Assembly: GCA_023229065.1 (NCBI GenBank) | Contig: JALNZZ010000128.1 | Coordinates: 1 to 6,030 of the forward strand | DNA length: 6,030 bases | Direction of reading: 5' to 3' | DNA from: Porticoccaceae bacterium | GTDB lineage: Bacteria; Pseudomonadota; Gammaproteobacteria; Pseudomonadales; Porticoccaceae | In this document: positions 1-5,025 of the stretch, piece after piece | Layout: each line of letters starts with the position of its first letter | How positions within the stretch are numbered: position 1 is the first letter of the stretch | Notes under the pieces: model-generated | Told to the model about the DNA's origin: nothing | Databases searched by the model: none | The model's input: only the letters and a program-made list of their open reading frames with translations | Program-made: the position numbers and the translations under genes

Positions 1-127
1 CAGAGTGGCGGATTAACGAAGGCGGCAAGGTGAAACAGGACACGGGCACCGAGGGCAACGGGAGTTTACGAGGCCGTCAGTACGGCTCGCCTGAAATCGC
101 CCTGCGCGATGCCCTCATGGTCGCCAC
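1..127. repeat. Left copy of 127-bp terminal redundancy (circular contig overlap)
   Basis: These bases are identical to 5904-6030. Reading across the join restores one uninterrupted reading frame (93 codons plus stop, starting at 5813), which shows the overlap is the closing point of a circle and not a biological duplication. An overlap of exactly 127 bp matches a common de Bruijn graph k-mer length. The unique molecule is therefore 5,903 bp. Confidence 0.95.
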
Positions 128-191
128 TGGCCTGGACGATCCCCACGCTGAAGAAATGCGCCGCATCGAGGGCAAAGGGCTGGAATCGTGA
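1..191 (+). CDS. Putative antitoxin of a PemK/MazF-type pair, 3' part (gene crosses the contig junction)
   Basis: This is the C-terminal part (62 complete codons) of a 93-residue protein whose start is at 5813. The visible part begins within residue 31 and ends at TGA 189-191. That stop overlaps the GTG start of the toxin gene by 3 bases within GTGA, a translational coupling typical of antitoxin-toxin pairs. The C-terminal stretch SPEIALRDALMVATGLDD is likely helical. It is followed by a charged tail with HAEEMRRIEGKG, a plausible toxin-binding segment. I see no AbrB/MazE, ribbon-helix-helix or helix-turn-helix DNA-binding motif. The antitoxin role is inferred from position, size, acidity and overlap. 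It could instead be an unrelated small plasmid protein. Confidence 0.75.
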   Translation, partial: EWRINEGGKVKQDTGTEGNGSLRGRQYGSPEIALRDALMVATGLDDPHAEEMRRIEGKGLES

Positions 192-589
192 CCCTGCTGT
201 ACCAACCCCGGGCCGGGGCCGTGGTGCGCTGCGATTTCCGGGGCATGATCGAGCCAGAGATGGTGAAGCTGCGCGACGTGGTGGTACTGATGCCGCACAA
301 GCAAAACCGGCAGCTGGTGACGGTCGTACCGCTTTCGACTACGCCCCCCACACCGCCGCAGCTCTACCACCACGAATTAACCAAAGACCCACGCCCAGAC
401 GGTGACACCATGCGCTCGGTTTGGGCCAAGTGCGACATGGTTTACACCGTGAGCCTGGAGCGGCTAGAAATGCACTACACGCGCACCAGGCGCGGCGGCC
501 GCCAGTCGGTAAAGGTGCAGCTATCTCACGACGACTTCATCGCGATACGGCGCTGTGTTGCTATCGCGCTGCATCTGTCCGATAATTGA
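188..589 (+). CDS. PemK/MazF-family type II toxin (probable endoribonuclease)
   Basis: A 133-residue protein of normal size for PemK/MazF toxins, which cut mRNA at short sequences and halt growth when their antitoxin is lost. Family features are visible in order. An N-terminal GAVVRCDF strand (10-17) corresponds to the G-[DE]-[IV]-V start of MazF. EMVKLRDVVVL (24-34) corresponds to the usual RPVVVL strand. VTVVPLSTT (44-52) corresponds to the strand ending in the conserved Ser/Thr. VWAKCDMVYTVSLERL (78-93) matches the late beta-strand block. The R-P pair of the family is R29-D30 here, a substitution worth noting. GTG is chosen as start because it overlaps the upstream stop (GTGA) and has AAAGGG at 174-179, eight bases before it. 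The gene sits last in a rep-antitoxin-toxin run and faces the relaxase gene. Family assignment is fairly secure; activity is inferred. Confidence 0.85.
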   Translation: MTLLYQPRAGAVVRCDFRGMIEPEMVKLRDVVVLMPHKQNRQLVTVVPLSTTPPTPPQLYHHELTKDPRPDGDTMRSVWAKCDMVYTVSLERLEMHYTRTRRGGRQSVKVQLSHDDFIAIRRCVAIALHLSDN

Positions 590-613
590 GGTGTACCCGC
601 AAGGGGCTTGAGT

Positions 614-639
614 CTGGTTCCGCTACGGCGTTGAACCAG
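614..639 (+). terminator. Hairpin with UACG loop downstream of the toxin gene
   Basis: CTGGTTC (614-620) pairs with GAACCAG (633-639). The stem continues inward as CGC (621-623) with GCG (628-630) around TACG, leaving TT bulged. The closing C(UACG)G is one of the exceptionally stable UNCG tetraloops. There is no T-run after it, so it may protect the 3' end or pause polymerase rather than end transcription by itself. Confidence 0.5.
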
Positions 640-682
640 CCAGCGCGGCAAGGACGATGACAAGTCAGCCGCTCTGCAATAC

Positions 683-710
683 GGGGCGCTTCGGCGCCCC
701 TTGTCATTTC
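683..710. terminator. Shared terminator hairpin between convergent toxin and relaxase genes
   Basis: GGGGCGC (683-689) and GCGCCCC (694-700) form a perfect 7-bp stem around TTCG, a C(UUCG)G hyperstable loop. On the plus strand it is followed by the T-rich TTGTCATTTC, which includes the relaxase stop codon (704-706). On the minus strand the hairpin starts three bases after that stop. It is well placed to end transcripts from both sides, more convincingly on the plus strand. Confidence 0.75.
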
Positions 711-3607
711 TGCCGCTCGGCCTTTCTCTCCTTGCTCGGCATAGCCTTCATGGCCCGGCCACGCCCCCCCTCGCGACGTTTCAACTCCAGAGCCACCGCC
801 TCACGCCGGCGCTGACGCTGCGCCTCATCTCGCGTCAACCTCGCTTTGGCCACGTCCTGTGCTTCACGCAATCGACGCCCCAACTCAGTGGCGCTCGCCG
901 TGCGATCCAGACCCAGCGCTTGCAAACCCTCCCCTTGCACCTCGATCTGGCGATCCAGGCGGACCACTTCACCACGCAATTGCTTGCGCTCCTGGCCATG
1001 ACTCAGCTTGCGTAACCAGCCCGCACTCTCCAGCTGCCTGAGCCGCTGCGCTACCTGGTCGCGCTGACTGCCCAACGCATCACGCTCGCGGGCCAGTTGC
1101 TGCCCACGGGCCAACCGCGCTACCTCGGCATCGCCCGCCACAAACTGTTCACGCTCATAGTCCAGCCGCGGACTGTTGCGCATGCGATCCATCAACAACT
1201 CGTCGCGACTCATCCCCCGAAGCGCCTCGTGCACCGGGTGCTCACCGCCCGCCTCGCGCTCCCGCCCGGCTTGCACCACCTTTTGCACATCCTGTGGCAC
1301 CACAATCGGGTCCAGACCGCGCCGACCCGCGTAGGCATCCCGATAATCCAGCGTCGTGGCCTTCTCACGGCCTTGGCCAAGGCTGCGCAGCATCGCCGCC
1401 TTGGCTTGCTCGGAATCACCCTTGCCCGAGAACTCTTCCACGGCCCCGTAGAGCGTCACCGCGTCCCGATGCCGCGTCATGGCCACGTAGGCAAGGTGCC
1501 GGTCCATCGTGGGCGAGGCGGCCACCCACACGCGATCCACGGTAGCCCCCTGCGACTTGTGAATCGTGGCGGCATAGCCATGCTCGAACGCCGTGTAATG
1601 GCGCGTGTCCAGCTCGATGACCCCTGCCTTGTCATCCACCTGCACCGTGAGCCGGCCCTCTTCCGCATTCATCACCGTGCCAATCTGGCCGTTTTTCACG
1701 CCCAGGCCGCGATGGTTTTCCCGGAACAGCAGCCGATCCCCAGGCGCAAACTCGCGCAGACCCTGTGCCGTCTGGTACGCGATGCCGGCATCCAGGTGCC
1801 CGGCAACCTTGCGAGCGTCCCGGATCGCAGCGTTCAGTGCCTGCACGTCCTGGTTGCGATGCGCCAGGACCAACCGGCTGCCTTGCGGATTCGCGGCCAG
1901 ATCTTCGAGGTAGGCGCGACTGATCGCCGCGACGACTTCAGCTTGACCCGCCTTCATGTGGATATGGCCGTGGCGGTCATACTCGGCCAGCGCAACCCCG
2001 GCCTGGCCTTGGCCAAACTGGCGGCTAGCCTCCCGCTGCCATGGCGCATGTTGCCGCCTGACCCCAGTCAGGTGTGCTACGTCCCCGCAGCGTTCTACCA
2101 CCGCTCGAAACGCCGCACCCGGCCCAATCGGCTGCAACTGCTCGGGGTCACCTACCAGTACCACCTTGGCCCCGGCCCGCTCGACATGATCCAGCACCTT
2201 CGCCAAGGTCGGGCTATCCACCATCCCCGCCTCATCGACCACCAGGACATCGCCCCGGCTTAACGTCTCCCGCCCCGTCTCCCAGGCCAAAAGACGGCTG
2301 GCAATCGTGAGCGAAACGATCCCGCTGGACTCCTCCAGCGCCTCGGCTGCCTTCCCGGCCAGCGCGACACCGTGCACCCGATACCCGACCCGCTCCCACG
2401 CCTGCCGTGCCGCGTGCATCATGGTGGACTTGCCAGCCCCCGCAAAACCCACCGTGACGGCCAACCGCTCTGAGCCAGTAATCTGCAGCACAGCGGCCTG
2501 CTGTTCTGCCGACAGTCGTACCCGACCTTGCGCCAGGATCGCCCGGGTTACCTCCGGGTTGGTGCGGCAACTACGATCTGTCCTCAGCGTGTCTGCTGTG
2601 CGAGCCATCCTTGCCTCAAGCTCGATCATCGAGCGCGTGGCGTACTTGCCCTCAGCCAACGTCACCAGCTCAGGGCTGGCCAGGGCACGGGCATACACCG
2701 CCTGAAACTGATCATCGGGCACATAACGGTGAAGCGCACGCGCCACGTCTTGATGGCTAAACACCGACTTCTCCGCACTCACCTGGTCAAGCACGATCTC
2801 CGGTCGCGCCAGGATGCGCCGGGCATTGTTTGCCGCCGCCTCGGCCTCGATGCGCGCACGCTCAACGCTCAACCCGTCACGGGCCATGGCCGAGGCGCCC
2901 GGCCCCAGGTGTTGGGTCGGCTCCAGCGCAATGCCCTGGGCCTTAAAACTGCGGTGATCCACCCGAAAATCCAGCTCGGCACGGGCCAGGGCTTCGTTTG
3001 TCAGCTCGGCCCAGCGGCTACGCTCAACCTCGGCCATGTTCTGCAGCCCGTGGCGCTGGCAATGGATCGGGTCCATGGCCACCACTTTCTTGCCCAGATC
3101 CCCCGTGGCTGAGGCATGGCAGGCTGAAAGCAGAATGTGCGCATGCCAGTTGCCGTTATGTTGCCGCCCTGTCTCCGGGTCGATTTCAACGTGTTGGTTT
3201 GGGTTTTTCTCAAGCTCAGCCGCTGTCACGGTGCGCGACATGTGCAGTGCCACATCAGCAGCTACGCCGTAGCGATTGGCCAACTCTTGGGCATAGGAAA
3301 ACGCCAGGGCGCGGCGCTCGGCAGAACTCAGCTCTGCGGGTAAAGCCACTTCGACCTCACGGGCCACGACGGCATCGCGGCGTCGGTGTTTGGCCTCGAC
3401 GGCGTTCCAGAATTTGGCGCGATCTGCCGTACCACCACCGGGAAGGATCAAGGCTGATTCGATCACGTCACGTTTGCGCGTGAAGTCGTGAACGAGGCCG
3501 GTTCGTTCGTCGATCAGTTCTACCCCGGCGCGATAAGCTGAGGCGGCTACCGAAGATCGGCCAGCAGCGCGACTTAGTGCTTTGATCGTTTGGTGATAGA
3601 TCGCCAT
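704..3607 (-). CDS. mobA: MOBQ-family conjugative relaxase fused to a RecD-like helicase (MobA/TraA type)
   Basis: A 967-residue protein that should nick the plasmid at oriT, stay attached to the 5' end and help unwind the transferred strand. The N-terminal MobA/MobL relaxase begins MAIYH and has the catalytic Tyr25 in SSVAASAYRAG, the same position as Tyr25 of RSF1010 MobA. The metal-binding histidines lie in VALH (His122) and NWHAH (153-157). A superfamily 1 helicase follows: Walker A GFAGAGKST (387-395), Walker B VLVVDEAG (Asp458, Glu459), TIHKSQG (681-687) and YVAMTRHRD (Met710). The last 150 or so residues are highly charged, probably coiled coil, ending in a Lys/Arg-rich tail. ATG at 3607 is preferred because family members start MAIYH. 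An in-frame ATG at 3649 would add 14 residues. Neither has a Shine-Dalgarno. The gene is divergent from the accessory gene, with oriT between them. Confidence 0.95.
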   Translation of the reverse strand: MAIYHQTIKALSRAAGRSSVAASAYRAGVELIDERTGLVHDFTRKRDVIESALILPGGGTADRAKFWNAVEAKHRRRDAVVAREVEVALPAELSSAERRALAFSYAQELANRYGVAADVALHMSRTVTAAELEKNPNQHVEIDPETGRQHNGNWHAHILLSACHASATGDLGKKVVAMDPIHCQRHGLQNMAEVERSRWAELTNEALARAELDFRVDHRSFKAQGIALEPTQHLGPGASAMARDGLSVERARIEAEAAANNARRILARPEIVLDQVSAEKSVFSHQDVARALHRYVPDDQFQAVYARALASPELVTLAEGKYATRSMIELEARMARTADTLRTDRSCRTNPEVTRAILAQGRVRLSAEQQAAVLQITGSERLAVTVGFAGAGKSTMMHAARQAWERVGYRVHGVALAGKAAEALEESSGIVSLTIASRLLAWETGRETLSRGDVLVVDEAGMVDSPTLAKVLDHVERAGAKVVLVGDPEQLQPIGPGAAFRAVVERCGDVAHLTGVRRQHAPWQREASRQFGQGQAGVALAEYDRHGHIHMKAGQAEVVAAISRAYLEDLAANPQGSRLVLAHRNQDVQALNAAIRDARKVAGHLDAGIAYQTAQGLREFAPGDRLLFRENHRGLGVKNGQIGTVMNAEEGRLTVQVDDKAGVIELDTRHYTAFEHGYAATIHKSQGATVDRVWVAASPTMDRHLAYVAMTRHRDAVTLYGAVEEFSGKGDSEQAKAAMLRSLGQGREKATTLDYRDAYAGRRGLDPIVVPQDVQKVVQAGREREAGGEHPVHEALRGMSRDELLMDRMRNSPRLDYEREQFVAGDAEVARLARGQQLARERDALGSQRDQVAQRLRQLESAGWLRKLSHGQERKQLRGEVVRLDRQIEVQGEGLQALGLDRTASATELGRRLREAQDVAKARLTRDEAQRQRRREAVALELKRREGGRGRAMKAMPSKERKAERQK

Positions 3608-3639
3608 GGGGTGGGGTTTTGGTTTTTGGGTGTCAGGGG
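3608..3639 (+). other. G-run tract next to the relaxase start (possible G-quadruplex)
   Basis: The plus strand just outside the relaxase ATG consists of G-runs of 4 (3608-3611), 4 (3613-3616), 2 (3621-3622), 3 (3628-3630) and 4 (3636-3639), separated mostly by T. Four runs of three or more could fold into a three-tetrad G-quadruplex, though one loop would be long (11 bases). The relaxase mRNA leader is correspondingly C-rich, with no ribosome binding site. Folding is inference. Confidence 0.35.
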
Positions 3640-3657
3640 CAAAGCCCATGACCGCAC

Positions 3658-3694
3658 GTAATCGACCGAAGGGAGATTACTCTAAGTGCGCCCT
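3658..3694 (+). other. oriT: Origin of transfer (oriT): hairpin plus IncQ-type nic sequence
   Basis: TAAGTGCGCCCT at 3683-3694 is the core nic sequence known from IncQ plasmids such as RSF1010. By homology the nick falls between G3690 and C3691. Immediately upstream is a hairpin: GTAATC (3658-3663) pairs with GATTAC (3675-3680), then opposed GA/GA mismatches, then CC/GG closing a GAA loop. The RSF1010 oriT hairpin also has a CGAAG loop just before nic. The position between divergent relaxase and accessory genes is the expected one. With this polarity the plus strand is transferred, mobC side first, relaxase gene last. Confidence 0.88.
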
Positions 3695-3752
3695 TGTCGT
3701 TCCTCCTCGGGTTTCTGAGCGCTGGCGCAGGGTACCACACCTACCTCGAATA

Positions 3753-3765
3753 AGGCATACTGCCT
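3753..3765 (+). promoter_or_regulatory. Small dyad with a possible -10 element ahead of mobC
   Basis: AGGCA (3753-3757) and TGCCT (3761-3765) form a 5-bp inverted repeat around TAC. The same stretch contains CATACT (3756-3761), four of six matches to a -10 box. I find no credible -35 at normal spacing, so this is a weak candidate for a mobC promoter and operator, about 30 bases before the ATG. Confidence 0.25.
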
Positions 3766-3792
3766 AGACCCCAACCCCTCAAATCTCCCATC

Positions 3793-4119
3793 ATGGCAAC
3801 ACTGGAAGAACAGATCGCTCTGGCCAAAAAGAAACAGGAAGCGATAAGAGAAAAACAGGAAAAAGAGGCTCGACGTATCAAGCAACTTGAAGCCCGCTTG
3901 ACCGACAGAAAAACCAAGGAACTGCGCGAGTACATCAAAGCAAGTCGCACGGAAGATACGCGGCGAAAAATCCTGATCGGCGCCATGGTCTTGGGCCAGA
4001 TGCAAGCGAACGAAGAGCTGAACCAGAGAATTCGGCAACAGCTCGATAGCTACTTGCAACGCGACGATGAAAGAAGCCTGTTCCAGCTGCCGCCGATAGC
4101 AAAGCCCACCACAACATAA
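3793..4119 (+). CDS. mobC: MobC/TraD-like relaxosome accessory protein
   Basis: A 108-residue, strongly charged protein. Residues 1-50 are rich in Lys, Glu, Arg and Gln with a heptad-like spacing of Leu/Ile, so they probably form a long helix or coiled coil. TRRKILIGAMVL (56-67) is the conserved core of the small MobC/TraD-type mobilization proteins that accompany MOBQ relaxases. The C-terminus RDDERSLFQLPP (90-101) also looks like this family. Its likely role is binding near oriT and helping the relaxase open and nick the DNA. It is divergent from the relaxase gene with oriT 100 bp upstream, the usual arrangement. The ATG has no Shine-Dalgarno in front (CTCCCATC). The AAA/GAA-rich codons make it visibly more AT-rich than its neighbours. 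MobC is used as a positional name; TraD-like would be equally fair. Confidence 0.82.
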   Translation: MATLEEQIALAKKKQEAIREKQEKEARRIKQLEARLTDRKTKELREYIKASRTEDTRRKILIGAMVLGQMQANEELNQRIRQQLDSYLQRDDERSLFQLPPIAKPTTT

Positions 4120-4135
4120 TCCCCTGCTTAATGCC

Positions 4136-4152
4136 TTGGGGCGCTGCCCCAA
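4136..4152 (+). terminator. Hairpin just after mobC
   Basis: TTGGGGC (4136-4142) and GCCCCAA (4146-4152) form a perfect 7-bp stem around GCT, starting 16 bases after the mobC stop. No T-run follows, so it is terminator-like at best. It may act together with the next hairpin at 4176-4206. Confidence 0.45.
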
Positions 4153-4175
4153 ACCCCGCGTTCGCCACGTGGCAG

Positions 4176-4206
4176 GTGGGCAGGGAGAAAAACATTCCCT
4201 GCCCAC
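4176..4206 (+). terminator. 11-bp perfect hairpin downstream of mobC
   Basis: GTGGGCAGGGA (4176-4186) pairs perfectly with TCCCTGCCCAC (4196-4206) across the A-rich loop GAAAAACAT. Five Ts follow only at 4219-4223, too far for a classic intrinsic terminator. A 10-bp palindrome, GCCACGTGGC (4164-4173), lies directly upstream. It is probably the 3' end structure of the mobC transcript, but a protein-binding site is possible. Confidence 0.45.
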
Positions 4207-4232
4207 TGGCCTAGAGCGTTTTTAGGTCGTCG

Positions 4233-4316
4233 CGCTGCAAGGGTGAAGGCTACGCCCGCAATCTTCACCCGGTCGCCCTAGCGGGCGCTGCGGCTTCCGG
4301 TTGCGCCCTTGCAGCG
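4233..4316. repeat. Nested inverted-repeat structure (84 bp), possible structured RNA or cruciform
   Basis: The outer arms CGCTGCAAGGG (4233-4243) and CCCTTGCAGCG (4306-4316) are perfect 11-bp complements. Inside lie GGGTGAAG (4241-4248) with CTTCACCC (4263-4270), and CGCCC (4274-4278) with GGGCG (4283-4287) around TAGC. The first inner stem shares GGG 4241-4243 with the outer stem, so the two are mutually exclusive over those bases. No open reading frame here looks real. It may be a single-strand origin, a protein-binding site or an RNA; I cannot tell which. Confidence 0.6.
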
Positions 4317-4333
4317 ATGGAATGCCCCTAGGA

Positions 4334-4364
4334 GCCACCAAAACGGCCTGTGGCGCGTTTTTTT
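4334..4364 (+). terminator. Possible intrinsic terminator with a T7 run
   Basis: GCCAC (4334-4338) pairs with GTGGC (4350-4354) across an 11-base loop. Then GCG and seven Ts (4358-4364) follow. The short stem and large loop make it modest, but the T-run is the best in the gene-free region. It would end a plus-strand transcript coming through the nested structure at 4233-4316. The same bases also take part in the larger inverted repeat at 4340-4419. Confidence 0.4.
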
Positions 4365-4419
4365 ACCCATGCCCATGAATTCCCACGTAGCAACCAAAAA
4401 ATCGCTTGTAGGCCGTTTT
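4340..4419. repeat. Long imperfect inverted repeat with AT-rich inner arms
   Basis: AAAACGGCCT (4340-4349) is perfectly complementary to AGGCCGTTTT (4410-4419). Pairing can continue inward. GTGG (4350-4353) can form four consecutive G-U pairs with TTGT (4406-4409). GCG (4355-4357) pairs with CGC (4403-4405), and six Ts (4359-4364) pair with AAAAAA (4396-4401). The loop is 4365-4395. The consecutive wobble pairs would be stable only as RNA, while the perfect outer arm could extrude as DNA. Confidence 0.6.
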
Positions 4420-4420
4420 A

Positions 4421-4434
4421 GACGCCTAGGCGTC
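4421..4434. promoter_or_regulatory. Perfect 14-bp palindrome GACGCCTAGGCGTC
   Basis: The sequence equals its own reverse complement over 14 bases with no spacer. It starts one base after the long inverted repeat ends. Palindromes of this kind are typical binding sites for dimeric proteins or recombinases. No partner protein other than Rep and the mobilization proteins is encoded here. Confidence 0.5.
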
Positions 4435-4439
4435 ATGAT

Positions 4440-4800
4440 CCCCCGCCCATGCCGGAGAGATGTCGGGCGCTAGCCCGTTACGGGTGCCACATGCTGCCTG
4501 GCTGGCACACGCCGCAGGGCGAACGGCGGGGGGCATAGCCGGGTACTGCCGCTGCTGCTGCATCGTAGCCACCGGCCAGGGCAACACCCCGGCCAGTTGC
4601 CACCCAGGGGTTGGGCCTTCATCGCCAAAGGTTGCGGGTCGGCGTTAGCCGCCGAGTCGTTGGTCCGTTTCCGGGGGGCCATCCAGCCCCCTTTGGGGGC
4701 GTCGATTTTGGGGAGGGGGAGCCGCGCCCGAAGGGCGTGGGGGAACCCCGCAGGGGTGCCCCGTGCCGCAGGCCGCGTTTCTAAACCGTTTCTCCTGTTT
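4440..4800. other. GC-rich gene-free stretch with a hairpin array
   Basis: No convincing gene. Reading frames on both strands here are proline-, glycine- and arginine-rich artefacts of GC content. Short hairpins follow one another: CGGGC/GCCCG at 4464-4477, GGCAAC/GTTGCC at 4580-4601, GCCCCC-TTT-GGGGGC at 4686-4700, CGCCC-GAA-GGGCG at 4725-4737 (extended by a G-T pair to CC/GG at 4722-4740) and ACCCC-GCA-GGGGT at 4745-4757. G-runs at 4673-4678, 4695-4699, 4710-4713 and 4715-4719 could also form a quadruplex. The position just before the origin suggests a replication or structural role. Confidence 0.5.
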
Positions 4801-4801
4801 C

Positions 4802-4834
4802 CGCGCGCGCGCGCGAGGAAAGGCCGCAAAGCCT
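4802..4834. repeat. (CG)6 tract followed by an AAAGGC/GCCTTT hairpin
   Basis: Twelve bases of strict CG alternation (4802-4813) are the kind of sequence that can adopt Z-DNA under supercoiling. Next come AAAGGC (4817-4822) and GCCTTT (4829-4834) around a six-base loop. The pair marks the border between the GC-rich stretch and the AT-richer origin. Confidence 0.55.
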
Positions 4835-4875
4835 TTATTCATGCGGGTTTCCAGGCGATTTTTAGTTTTCCCAAT

Positions 4876-4933
4876 TCTGTCTTTTTCCGGGTGAGCTCTG
4901 TCATTTTCCGGGTCTATCTGTCATTTTCCGGGT
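4876..4933 (+). repeat. oriV: Origin iterons: three 17-bp direct repeats
   Basis: The copies are at 4876-4892, 4897-4913 and 4917-4933. The last two are identical (TCTGTCATTTTCCGGGT); the first has T instead of A at position 7. Starts are 21 and 20 bp apart, about two helical turns, so bound Rep molecules would line up on one face. The flanks are AT-rich (4854-4885 and 4940-5009), suitable for melting. A weak DnaA-box resemblance, GCTTCCACA (4935-4943), shares only the TCCACA end with the consensus. This arrangement upstream of a Rep_3 gene is the usual theta origin. Confidence 0.9.
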
Positions 4934-4945
4934 CGCTTCCACAAT

Positions 4946-5005
4946 TCTGCCTTGATAAATTCATGACAGATATAGCAATTTCTGCCATGATTTAGACATG
5001 ACAGA
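4946..5005 (+). promoter_or_regulatory. Two tandem dyad operators for Rep autoregulation
   Basis: Dyad 1 is TCTGCCTTG (4946-4954), seven bases, CATGACAGA (4962-4970). Dyad 2 is TCTGCCATG (4981-4989), seven bases, CATGACAGA (4997-5005). The dyads start 35 bp apart with the same spacer length. The half-site TCTGYCATG resembles the 5' half of the iterons (TCTGTCAT), so the same Rep surface could read both. The rep promoter should lie here. TTGATA (4952-4957) could be a -35, but I see no good -10 at normal spacing. Rep_3 initiators commonly repress themselves through such inverted sites. Confidence 0.7.
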
Positions 5006-5008
5006 AAA

Positions 5009-5025
5009 ACCCGGAAGGTGACAGA
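5009..5025 (-). promoter_or_regulatory. Inverted iteron copy containing the rep ribosome binding site
   Basis: ACCCGGAAGGTGACAGA matches the reverse complement of the iteron at 15 of 17 positions and ends right before the rep ATG. The two differences (AA to GG) create GGAAGG (5013-5018), a good Shine-Dalgarno seven bases before the start. Rep bound here would sit across the start of its own gene. Confidence 0.75.

Larger units (their letters stand above)
4211..4473. other. CTAG-rich segment
   Basis: CTAG occurs at 4211, 4278, 4328, 4426 and 4470: five times in 263 bp. The rest of the 5.9-kb circle has only four (465, 2025, 3764 and 5695). CTAG is usually scarce in proteobacterial DNA. Three of the five sit at the centre or in the loop of an inverted repeat. 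Confidence 0.6.

Noticed and set aside
1097..2263. 388-codon open frame on the plus strand inside the relaxase gene
   Set aside because: It is antisense to the helicase motifs (Walker A and B lie here on the minus strand). Its His/Pro/Arg-rich composition is the usual shadow of a GC-rich gene.
3605..3649. Upstream ATG at 3649 as the relaxase start
   Set aside because: The extra 14 residues (MGFAPDTQKPKPHP) are not typical. Relaxases of this family begin MAIYH, and Tyr25 then lines up with RSF1010 MobA.
3682..4206. 174-codon open frame on the minus strand over mobC
   Set aside because: Antisense shadow of mobC; it also runs through the downstream hairpin and has no recognisable domain.
4935..4943. 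DnaA box near the iterons
   Set aside because: Only about six of nine positions agree with TTATCCACA. Not enough to annotate separately.
4597..4995. 132-codon open frame running into the iterons
   Set aside because: Its end is a translation of the iterons and operators, and the front is low-complexity Gly/Arg/Pro. There is no ribosome binding site.
4998..5021. Seven-codon leader frame (MTEKPGR) ending just before the rep start
   Set aside because: It lies entirely within the dyad and inverted-iteron bases, which explain the sequence. It has no Shine-Dalgarno and is too short to support.
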